Shown in pieces: positions 6,377-13,447 of a stretch of DNA of 54,359 nt. Source of the stretch: Flavobacterium filum DSM 17961. GTDB lineage: Bacteria > Bacteroidota > Bacteroidia > Flavobacteriales > Flavobacteriaceae. How positions within the stretch are numbered: position 1 is the stretch's first letter; the number at the start of each line of letters is the position of its first letter. The notes beneath the pieces are model-generated. The model worked only from the letters and a program-made list of their open reading frames with translations, was not told the origin of the DNA and did not search any database. The stretch is taken from NCBI RefSeq assembly GCF_000425465.1, contig NZ_AUDM01000017.1, positions 1 to 54,359 of the forward strand, in the 5' to 3' direction. Both the position numbers and the translations under genes were made by a program.

Positions 6377-6607
6377 TTAGCTTCTCTTGTTCCAAGTTCT
6401 TCCGTCATTTGTAGAGTAGTAAAGTCCTTTTGTTGTTTGAGCCAAAATTTCTTTACCATTGTCTGTCAAGTCTTGGAAGTCTCCATAAGAGCTGCCTGAA
6501 TAACGAGTGTTCCAAGTCCTACCGTCATTGGTGGAATACTCAAGTTTGTTTTGTTGTTTTGGGCTTATACGGATTATTTCTTTGCCCCTGTTAATCATTT
6601 GTCCCAT
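6377..6607 (-). CDS. Tiny two-repeat Asp-box (BNR-like) protein
   Basis: The 76-residue protein consists of two copies of a 30-40 residue unit: GKEIIRI ... LEYSTNDGRTWN and GKEILAQ ... LYYSTNDGRTWN. Each ends in the Asp-box S-x-DGRTW typical of sialidase/BNR beta-hairpins. Asp-box proteins are normally 5-8-blade propellers, so two units alone could not close a propeller; it might oligomerise or act as a small hairpin protein. There is no signal peptide. It is the first gene of the cassette-like unit, with its own terminator. Function unknown. Confidence 0.75.
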   Translation of the reverse strand: MGQMINRGKEIIRISPKQQNKLEYSTNDGRTWNTRYSGSSYGDFQDLTDNGKEILAQTTKGLYYSTNDGRTWNKRS

Positions 6608-6719
6608 ATTTTATAGATTTAATTGTTAGTGCTTACTCTAATCGGTTTTCAGCTTCCCCGTTTCCCTGCAAAATTAAAATGTCAGTACGTCAAAACGTGT
6701 CGTTGTTTATATGCACTGT

Positions 6720-6754
6720 CGTTTTTTTTAACATAGCAGGTAACTAGTAAATAT
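6720..6754 (-). repeat. Cassette boundary next to the recombinase (attI-like)
   Basis: CATAGCAGGTAAC (6732-6744) is the inverted partner of GTTACCTGCTGTG at 4201-4213, with 12 of 13 bases matching. It is followed by TAGTAAATAT towards the recombinase remnant, 48 bp away. This is where the first cassette would join an attI-like site if the array is integron-like. A related 35-bp block (25 identical positions, ungapped) is at 16738-16772. Confidence 0.5.
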
Positions 6755-6791
6755 CTTCAAATTTATGTAACTTTTTTTAACTTTTCAATTT

Positions 6792-7069
6792 TTATTCCAG
6801 TTTTTTCTGATGGTTTTGCTCGGCAATCCGATCTAACGGACTTTGAATTTTATTCACCGCACTCGCACTAATGTGCGTGTAAACCGTTGTCGTTTTGATG
6901 CTCGAATGTCCCAAAAACTGCTGGATATACCGAATGTCTGTTCCGTTTTCCAACAAATGCGTGGCAAAACTATGGCGTAACGTATGCACCGTAGCTTTCT
7001 TTTCCAAACCGGACTTTTGTAAAGCCATTCGCAGGACCTCCTAAACACTTTTGGCTTACTTAATGAACC
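6792..7069 (-). pseudogene. Tyrosine recombinase remnant (5'-truncated and frameshifted)
   Basis: The frame ending at 6792 encodes the C-terminal catalytic half of a phage-integrase/Xer/IntI-type recombinase: [20 protein letters not shown] (box II, HxLR), [13 protein letters not shown] and the nucleophile tyrosine in VYTHIS. Its 78 residues lack the N-terminal DNA-binding domain and the first catalytic arginine. Upstream, KVFRRSCE is encoded in another frame just before the start, so the homology continues through a frameshift around 7020-7030 and then stops. It points the same way as the cassette genes, with its 3' end towards them. It is almost certainly inactive as it stands. Confidence 0.8.
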
Positions 7070-7504
7070 TTAAAAACACTTAACTTCTTACTGTTTAAAA
7101 AAAGAAAAAGAATACTACAAAAAACAGTTGTATAGCTAGTATAGGATTTATTTAATACCCCGTATAGTTATTTTAGGTCGAGTCAAACAACCGACAACCG
7201 ACAACCGACAACCGACAACCGACAACCAACAACCAACAACCAACAACCAACAACCAACAACAATATAGATAGTGTATGGATAGTGTATGAATAAAGCATC
7301 AAAGGAGGCGGATTTATTAAAAACATAAAATCAATATCTTTTCCTGAAAAAATGTCTGTTAAAACATTGTTAATCAAGATGTAAATCTGAAATTTTGACG
7401 GTTTTTGAGGGAGTAAAATGTCAAATTGACTTCTTTATTCAATTGGTATAAACTTTGTCTTTTAAAAGTCAAAAGAAAATGTTTAACCTAAAAAATAAAA
7501 AGTT
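7070..7504. other. Intergenic region with heptamer repeats and the hsp20 upstream region
   Basis: No gene is seen. The stretch holds the ACAACCG/ACAACCA tandem repeat (7187-7263), a pair of direct ATAGTGTATG repeats just after it (about 7268-7289), and the upstream region of hsp20. There, TTGAC is followed by TATAAACTTTG, one base longer than the canonical minus-7 box. A minus-strand frame across the heptamers encodes only low-complexity text and is not a gene. Confidence 0.5.
7187..7263. repeat. 7-bp tandem repeat array
   Basis: Five copies of ACAACCG are followed by five copies of ACAACCA and one ACAACAA, with no interruption. The single G-to-A switch halfway suggests two expansion events from variant units. 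It is non-coding and lies between the recombinase remnant and hsp20. Confidence 0.95.
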
Positions 7505-7939
7505 ATGACACTAGTAAAAACAACCAATCGTTTCCCATTTCCTGCTGTATTTGATGAATTTTTCAAACCCGATTGGATGGGAGGTATGGAACGCATGAAC
7601 AACACCGTTCCGCCAGTAAATATTAAAGAAACCGAAACCACTTTTGTGGTAGAATTAGCTGCTCCCGGAAAACGCAAAGAAGATTTTAACATTGAATTGG
7701 ATGACAACGTATTGACCATTTCTTCTGAATCCAAACACGAAAAAGAAGAAAAAGACACTGATGGAAAATATACCCGCAAAGAGTTTAGCTACTCTTCTTT
7801 TAAAAGAGCGTTCTCACTACCAGAAATTGTAAACGAATCGGATATCAATGCAACGTATGAAAATGGGGTATTGCACATCACACTTCCAAAACGCGAAGAA
7901 GCATTGCCAAAACCAAAACGAATGATTGAGATTGGTTAA
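7505..7939 (+). CDS. Small heat shock protein, Hsp20 family
   Basis: 144 residues. The alpha-crystallin domain runs from about residue 35 to 135: PPVNIKETETTFVVELAAPG, FNIELDDNVLTISSE, FKRAFSLPE, and the closing ATYENGVLHITLPK with the conserved G-x-L motif. A short basic tail carries a possible I-x-I-like end (RMIEIG). Family members are ATP-independent cytoplasmic chaperones that hold unfolding proteins as oligomers. The gene is monocistronic, with a clear terminator 4 bp after the stop. A decayed paralogue lies at 12671-12860. Confidence 0.95.
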   Translation: MTLVKTTNRFPFPAVFDEFFKPDWMGGMERMNNTVPPVNIKETETTFVVELAAPGKRKEDFNIELDDNVLTISSESKHEKEEKDTDGKYTRKEFSYSSFKRAFSLPEIVNESDINATYENGVLHITLPKREEALPKPKRMIEIG

Positions 7940-7943
7940 ATAG

Positions 7944-7970
7944 AAAGGGCTGATATTTCAGCCCTTTTTT
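7944..7970. terminator. Bidirectional terminator between hsp20 and the surface protein gene
   Basis: AAAGGGCTGA (7944-7953) and TCAGCCCTTT (7958-7967) form a 10-bp perfect stem with a TATT loop and T-tract. The A-tract on the other side lets it serve the convergent gene ending at 7970. Confidence 0.9.
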
Positions 7971-9364
7971 TAGTTTATTCGGTAGGCAATAATGGTGTTT
8001 TCTTGCCACCATGCACCACCAAAATTTTCTAATGTGTTGGTGGAGTTGATGACTTCTACCGCACCGGCAATGTAATAATAGGTTCGGTTTGCAGCGGTTG
8101 CATTGTTAATTACCACCGTTCCCTGTACTAATGAATATAATGACGAACCCGGATAATTTCCGCTCACATAATAACTTCCTACAATATCTGCTGTAATAGC
8201 CGGATTTATCAACGCAGAGGTGGAAAAAGAAGTACGAAGCCAATAAGACGAGTCGTTGGGTGTTGCCACTCCTGTTCCGCCTGTTCTTCGCATTAGCATC
8301 GTTACATTCACAGCCCATCTTCCGGGTGGTAGGGTAATGGAAGAACCCGTTTGTAGAAAATTGGTTGTGGAAGAAGGAATATTTATTCCTGTGCCAACTA
8401 AATTTCCAACCACATTATTAATTGATATCGGTTGCCAACTGGCTACTCCGGTTGCATTGGAGGTGAGTACTCTTCCGTTCGCTTGCGTTCCATCTACTAT
8501 ACGAACTGTTCCGTTTACATGAAGAGAATTCGTAGGAGCTACCACATTTATACCGACGTTTCCGCCCAACGGTTGTAGGCTAAGAGGATCCGCTGTTCCT
8601 GAAAATCCGGATTGAATCCAAGCAGAAAAACCTCCGGTTCCGTCTGTTTTTCCAATATCCAAACCTTCACTACCATTAACGGCAATTCGCAGTATTCCAT
8701 TACTGGTTAAATTGGGAAAAGCCGGCACATTTCTGTTGGCAAGTACTGTTAATCTCGCTGGGGTATCCGTTGCACCAATCCCGACATTACCATCACTGTT
8801 CACTCTAATTCTTGAAACACCGGTGGTGGCCAAATCCAATGTGTTGGCAGCGGGTCGCCACATTCCGGTGTCTTCATCACCCATCCAGGAGTAGGTGGGT
8901 TGCGTAACAATTCCATTATCATAGGCTCTTAATCTACCGTTGTTGGAAAAGTTAAAACGAGGGTTATTGTTCGTGCGAACTCTAAAATCAACATCATCAA
9001 TAGAACCGATAAAATTATTTGTTGGATTGGTTCCGCTATTTCCCGAAGTGGACCAATCTCTGCCATCAGAACCAACGGCTACCCAGCGAGAGCCATTCCA
9101 ATAGTAAAATCCGGCAATTACATTATCAGGACTCACTCCGGCTGGAGTGGTGTTGTAAACCAACGTGGATGTTACTAATGCTCCGCCTTGCGGGTTTACT
9201 ACAGTTGTATTATCGATGGCGGAAAGTAGAGCAACACGTGGAATTAACAATCCATTATTGGTTGAGGTTATGTCCATCATGGCATTGGGGTTGGTGGTGT
9301 TTACACCTACTTGTGACAGGGCGGCAAAAGGGAAGAGTAGAAGTAGTAAGATTAGGTTTTTCAT
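7970..9364 (-). CDS. Secreted repeat-type surface protein (tail-fibre-like)
   Basis: 464 residues with a signal peptide (MKNLILLLLLFPFAALSQ) followed directly by VGVNTTNPNAMMDITS. That opening and later blocks such as NSDGNVGIGATDTPARL and GGNVGINVVAPTNSLHVNG are typical of flavobacterial secreted proteins resembling phage tail fibres. No Peptidase_S74 intramolecular chaperone or type IX secretion tail is visible at the C-terminus (ENTIIAYRIN). The low-charge, Asn/Thr/Gly-rich make-up suits an extracellular beta-rich fibre. A 52-residue gene ends 2 bp before its start codon, so the two are probably co-transcribed. Specific role unknown. Confidence 0.8.
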   Translation of the reverse strand: MKNLILLLLLFPFAALSQVGVNTTNPNAMMDITSTNNGLLIPRVALLSAIDNTTVVNPQGGALVTSTLVYNTTPAGVSPDNVIAGFYYWNGSRWVAVGSDGRDWSTSGNSGTNPTNNFIGSIDDVDFRVRTNNNPRFNFSNNGRLRAYDNGIVTQPTYSWMGDEDTGMWRPAANTLDLATTGVSRIRVNSDGNVGIGATDTPARLTVLANRNVPAFPNLTSNGILRIAVNGSEGLDIGKTDGTGGFSAWIQSGFSGTADPLSLQPLGGNVGINVVAPTNSLHVNGTVRIVDGTQANGRVLTSNATGVASWQPISINNVVGNLVGTGINIPSSTTNFLQTGSSITLPPGRWAVNVTMLMRRTGGTGVATPNDSSYWLRTSFSTSALINPAITADIVGSYYVSGNYPGSSLYSLVQGTVVINNATAANRTYYYIAGAVEVINSTNTLENFGGAWWQENTIIAYRIN

Positions 9365-9366
9365 GT

Positions 9367-9525
9367 TTATTTTTTATTAAAGTTTGTCTTTTTAATTATT
9401 TTCTTTTGATGAATGATGTTAAGTTCATAATCTCCTTTTTCTAAATGGTTGATGTTTAAGTAAATTATTTTATCGGGAAGCTTCTCGATTTTTGCTTCAT
9501 AGGGTTGCCGATTTTTCTTTTGCAT
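9367..9525 (-). CDS. Small protein (52 aa) upstream of the surface protein gene
   Basis: An ATG at 9525 opens a 52-codon frame ending at a TAA at 9367-9369, two bases before the ATG of the surface protein gene. The product begins MQKKNRQPYEAKIEKLPDKI, continues with IIYLNINHLEKGDYELNIIH, and ends in a Lys-rich tail. It has no signal peptide or TM helix. The alternation IYLNI...GDYELNII reads like one or two beta strands. Position and spacing suggest a real co-transcribed gene, perhaps a folding or secretion partner, but the function is unknown. Confidence 0.6.
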   Translation of the reverse strand: MQKKNRQPYEAKIEKLPDKIIYLNINHLEKGDYELNIIHQKKIIKKTNFNKK

Positions 9526-9569
9526 TTGGGTTGAATTTTGTTTTAGATAAAATTATTTCAAACCAAAAA

Positions 9570-9599
9570 AAATCCCTGTCACAGATGTAACAGGGATTT
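9570..9599 (-). terminator. Terminator after the hybrid regulator gene
   Basis: AAATCCCTGT (9570-9579) and ACAGGGATTT (9590-9599) form a 10-bp perfect stem; on the minus strand it is followed by a long T-tract. It lies about 55 bp beyond the stop of the gene ending at 9654. Confidence 0.8.
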
Positions 9600-9653
9600 G
9601 TAATTATGTAACATTCTTAAAAACCTCAATAAAATAAGGCTCTTAGAGAATAA

Positions 9654-12545
9654 TTATTTTTTTTCTGCATATTCAGAAGGCGAACAACCAAAGTAATCTT
9701 TGAATGATCTTGAAAAATACGATAGTTCATTAAACCCAACGGAATAGGCAATTTCAGATATATTTCCGTTGCCTTTTTTGAGTAATTCGGCAGCGTTTTT
9801 CAAACGTTCATTTCGAATGAACTCTGTTGCCGAAACACCTAAAAGTGATTTTAATTTACGGTGTAACTGCATGCGACTGATACCAATTTTTGTAGCAAAT
9901 TCTTCAGCTGTAAAATCAGCATTTGCTAATTGGGTATCTAAAATAGTTTGTAATTTTTGCAAAAACTTTTCATCTACCGAGTTAATAACAATATCCACCG
10001 GTTTTAAAATGAGTTCTTGACTATAACGTTGTTGCAGTTTTTTACGTTCGGAAATGAGTTGTTGAACGGTTGCCCTAACAATGTTGTGGTTAAACGGTTT
10101 TGTTAAAAAGGCATCGGCTGTGCTTTTTAATGCTTCTAAATGAGCTTCTTCGGATGTTTTTGCCGTGAGAAGAATTACTGGGACAAATGAGGTCAATTCA
10201 TTGGATTTAATTGCTTTAGTAAAAGCAAATCCATCTAATTTTGGCATCATGACATCGGATATGATACAATCAGGAATTTCCTTTTGTGCTAAATTAAAGG
10301 CAGCTTCACCATCTTCTGCTTCAATAATTTTAAATTCATTAGACAAAAGGTCGTGTAAAACACTTCTAATTTGAGCATTGTCATCTACAACTAATAGGAT
10401 TGGTAATTCTTCCGATACTTCATTATCATGCTTAATCAATTCTATTTTTTCGGTTGCGATGAGGATATTTTTATCGTTTGTTGTGGTCAGTGGCAACGAT
10501 AGTACAAATGTTAGTTTGTCATTTTCTAAAGTAGTTGTAATCGTTCCTTGGTATATATCCACAAGTTCTTTTACAAGGGCTAAGCCAATGCCAACACCAT
10601 TTTGCGTATCTGTTTTTTGATAAAAGCGTTGAAAAAGTTTTGGAAGATCATCTTTATTCAATTGCACCCCTGAGTTAGTTACAGAAAGGAGTACATTTTC
10701 ATTTTTTATTTCAGTTGAAAAATCAATAGTGTGATTTTCAGGTGTATATTTTAAGGCATTGGAAAGCAGATTTGAAACAATTTTTTGAATCACATCTCTA
10801 TCAAAAAAGTGATTTTCGTTACTCGTTTCAATGTTTGTATGTAACAATAATTTGTTTTCCTTCGCTTGAAAAATAAACGGTTCTGCGATTGATTTTAAAA
10901 AATCAGAAAGATTTCCTTCTTTTAAAATGAGTTTAAAAGCACCGCTATCGAGTTTAGAAAGTTCTAATAACTGATCGACCAGTTCAAGCATTCGATCGGC
11001 ATTTTTATCAACCAAATGCAGTTGACTTTTCTGCTTTTCATTTGTGGCGGATGCTTGCAATTGTTGCACCGGACTTTTAATCAGTGTTAGCGGAGTGCGA
11101 AATTCATGCGAGATATTAGCAAAAAACCGCGATTTCATTTCGTTTAGTTCACTGATTTTGTTAGCGGTTTTGATTTTATTTCGGTACAGATAAAATATAC
11201 TTAATCCGAGTAAAACTAGAAGCCCAATTAAACCAATGTAAATATATTTTTGTCGTGTTGCTAGTTCATTTTCAGCAGAAAGTAATTTGATTTCTTGTTC
11301 TTTTTTTTCAGTTTGGTGTTTAGTTTCTAAATCTTGAAAATTTATTTTATTTACTTTTAAATTTATTAAATTTTGTATTGAATCCCTTTTTTCAATTAAT
11401 TGTAAAGCCTCATTAAAATTTTGAGTATTAGAATTCAGCTTAATTTTAATATTTAGGTATGTAATGTAATTTTTAGATATTTTATTTTTTTCTAAAGAGG
11501 AAGTTATATTATTAAGTATTGTTTTTGCTAAATCAATTTTATTGGTTTCAATATAGTTTTCAGAAAGTAATAAATTGATAATTAATAATTTGTTTTCATC
11601 GTTAAATTCTTTAAACAATATTTCAGCTTCTTTTAAATAAGATATTGATTTAGAATAATCTTTTAACTTAATATAACATTCACCTAATGCTAAAGCAGAA
11701 TTAGCAACTTTCAACTTAAAATTTATAGATTGAAAATAATTGTATGCTTTTTTAAGATGGGTGATTGCACTACTAGGGTTATTAAAGTGTAATTCTACCA
11801 AACCTTGACCCAAAAAGATTTCATTTAAGAATAAAGGAGTGTCATTAACACGTGCTATTTTCAATGCTCTGCTTAAAGTTTCATTTGCTTTATCTTGATT
11901 ATCCAATTCTTTATAAACATCTGCAATTTGACCTAATACAGCAATTTTAAAATCTAAAGCACTTGGGTCATCGTCACGAATTAGTTTATCGGTTTTAATA
12001 AAATACTCCAAAGCAGAATTATAAAAACCATTATCTTGATTGAGAAATCCTAGGAGAAAGTGAATACTTTCCATTCCAAATTCATCAGGAAATTTTTTAG
12101 ATTCTTCAATAAAAGAGAGTAATAGTTTTTCAGACTCTTTATTTTTATTTAAATCCATTAATGTTTGAGCTTCGTTGGCAACACCTTGAATATATAAATA
12201 CTGGTCATCATTTTTCTTGGCAATAGTTGCCGTTTTTTTGAACTTTTCAAGTGCTTTTTGGTGGTCACCGCTTCTAACTTTCAACATTCCCTCATAAAGC
12301 CATCCATAACCTTCACATTTGTAACAAGAACTGTTGACATTTAGTGCTTTTAATTTGTCTATAGTTGCTTGTGTTTTTTCAACATCATTATCCATGTAAA
12401 TCAATGCAAGTTCTGCATAGGCATTACCTATATCATCAATGTCTTTTGCATTTTTTGCTATTTTTTGAAGTGAGTCTATTCTTTTCTCCATTTGCGAAAA
12501 AGAAAGAAAAGGAAACAAAAGCAAAAGGAATACTATTTTTTTCAT
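9654..12545 (-). CDS. Hybrid two-component system protein: TPR sensor, histidine kinase, receiver and AraC-type domain
   Basis: 963 residues combining sensor and response regulator. A signal peptide (MKKIVFLLLLFPFLSFSQ) leads a roughly 400-residue TPR-like helical sensor region and a coiled coil. A single TM helix (near 433-453) follows. Next are HisKA with phospho-acceptor His480 in SHEFRTPL, HATPase_c (NLLSNALKYTP, GVGIGLALVKEL), a receiver (LLVVDD, phospho-acceptor Asp764 in ISDVMMPKLDG, FLTKPF) and an AraC-type helix-turn-helix at the C-terminus (EFATKIGISRMQLHRKL, SEIAYSVGF, YFSRSFKDYFGCSPSEY). Such proteins sense a periplasmic signal and bind DNA from the membrane. It may control the surface protein/52-aa pair just downstream; that is inference. 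Confidence 0.93.
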   Translation of the reverse strand: MKKIVFLLLLFPFLSFSQMEKRIDSLQKIAKNAKDIDDIGNAYAELALIYMDNDVEKTQATIDKLKALNVNSSCYKCEGYGWLYEGMLKVRSGDHQKALEKFKKTATIAKKNDDQYLYIQGVANEAQTLMDLNKNKESEKLLLSFIEESKKFPDEFGMESIHFLLGFLNQDNGFYNSALEYFIKTDKLIRDDDPSALDFKIAVLGQIADVYKELDNQDKANETLSRALKIARVNDTPLFLNEIFLGQGLVELHFNNPSSAITHLKKAYNYFQSINFKLKVANSALALGECYIKLKDYSKSISYLKEAEILFKEFNDENKLLIINLLLSENYIETNKIDLAKTILNNITSSLEKNKISKNYITYLNIKIKLNSNTQNFNEALQLIEKRDSIQNLINLKVNKINFQDLETKHQTEKKEQEIKLLSAENELATRQKYIYIGLIGLLVLLGLSIFYLYRNKIKTANKISELNEMKSRFFANISHEFRTPLTLIKSPVQQLQASATNEKQKSQLHLVDKNADRMLELVDQLLELSKLDSGAFKLILKEGNLSDFLKSIAEPFIFQAKENKLLLHTNIETSNENHFFDRDVIQKIVSNLLSNALKYTPENHTIDFSTEIKNENVLLSVTNSGVQLNKDDLPKLFQRFYQKTDTQNGVGIGLALVKELVDIYQGTITTTLENDKLTFVLSLPLTTTNDKNILIATEKIELIKHDNEVSEELPILLVVDDNAQIRSVLHDLLSNEFKIIEAEDGEAAFNLAQKEIPDCIISDVMMPKLDGFAFTKAIKSNELTSFVPVILLTAKTSEEAHLEALKSTADAFLTKPFNHNIVRATVQQLISERKKLQQRYSQELILKPVDIVINSVDEKFLQKLQTILDTQLANADFTAEEFATKIGISRMQLHRKLKSLLGVSATEFIRNERLKNAAELLKKGNGNISEIAYSVGFNELSYFSRSFKDYFGCSPSEYAEKK

Positions 12546-12670
12546 TGCGTTCGATTTATGATTCCAAAGTAGTCATTCAAAATGAAAGGCATTTTAACAA
12601 ATGTAACAATTTTGATGTTACGTTAAAAAGAATTATCTAGGTAAAGTGCTATAATTTAAATGTTTGAGGA

Positions 12671-12860
12671 GAGGTATGAAATAAATGAACAATACTATTC
12701 CAATTGTTTTTTGTGTAATTAGATGCTAAAGGAAAACGCAAAACTGATTTTGAAATTGAATAGAATGATAATGTGTTAAGATTTCTTTTTAAACAAAATA
12801 TGAAAAGATAAAGGTGGAATATAAAGGTAAAACGTCAAGAAATTTATCTTCTTTCTGAAC
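12671..12860 (+). pseudogene. Decayed second hsp20 copy
   Basis: This stretch aligns with hsp20 nucleotides from about 7582 onward. GAGGTATGAAATAAATGAAC matches hsp20 in a block with 24 of 32 identical bases. After a short gap GGAAAACGCAAAACTG opens a block with 26 of 31 identical bases. Weaker similarity follows through GGTGGAATATAAAGG to the ATCTTCTTTC region. In-frame stops and indels abolish the frame, and the crystallin C-terminus and the N-terminus are gone. It has the same orientation as the intact gene about 5 kb away. Confidence 0.75.
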
Positions 12861-12948
12861 GTTTGTGTTTTCTGAACGTGTAAACTAAATTGATACACAA
12901 AACCAAAGCGAAAGTTTGAGATTTATAACAGAATCTTACTAAACACCG

Positions 12949-13422
12949 TTATTTTGAAGAAAGAATCATCTTTTTTATCAACGAAATTTGTCCCAAATGA
13001 TAATAACTGTGTTCAATCATGCCATCGATGTTTCGATAATAACTACCATAATTTGGATTGGTAAAATCGGCATTTAATTGTTCATCGGTGAGTTGTTCAA
13101 CGTATTGAGCGAATGTTTCGGCGTCTTTCCAAAACCGTTGTAAAAAGGCTTCCCATTGCTCTTGAGTAGTAATGGGAGGAAAGTCAAAACTGTATTTGTC
13201 TTTGATGTCTAATGTTCCACCGGCAAACACCTGATTGATGCCGTTGATGTAATAATGAATATGTTGGGCTAAAAGGGCAATGGTGTTGAGGTTGCTTACT
13301 TTTTGGGTGACCATTTCCCAATTCGTATTATCCAATTGAGCTTTGAAATTGGTGTTGGCTATCCATGTGCCGTTTAGGATGACTTCACGAAAGCGGGTGG
13401 CGAGAGCAATTGATGTTGACAT
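12949..13422 (-). CDS. DinB-like putative metal-dependent protein
   Basis: The 157-residue, mostly helical protein fits the DinB/YfiT four-helix-bundle superfamily. It has histidines at AQHIHYYINGI (about residues 53-56) and EHSYYHLGQISLIKK near the C-terminus, which would supply the metal-binding triad. Homologues include thiol-S-transferases and many uncharacterised proteins; the substrate here cannot be told. It stands alone, separated from the ATPase gene by 25 bp and from the regulator by a pseudogene-bearing gap. Confidence 0.8.
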   Translation of the reverse strand: MSTSIALATRFREVILNGTWIANTNFKAQLDNTNWEMVTQKVSNLNTIALLAQHIHYYINGINQVFAGGTLDIKDKYSFDFPPITTQEQWEAFLQRFWKDAETFAQYVEQLTDEQLNADFTNPNYGSYYRNIDGMIEHSYYHLGQISLIKKMILSSK

Positions 13423-13447
13423 AGTAGTTTAAAATAATAAATCAAAT

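Noticed and set aside
7187..7263. CRISPR-like array
   Set aside because: The units are contiguous 7-mers without spacers, and no cas genes are near.
7183..7377. 64-residue minus-strand ORF
   Set aside because: Its C-terminus is a product of the ACAACCG/ACAACCA repeat and the rest has no coding character.
9019..9444. 141-residue plus-strand ORF antisense to the surface protein
   Set aside because: It is a shadow frame of a low-complexity coding region with a signal peptide on the opposite strand.
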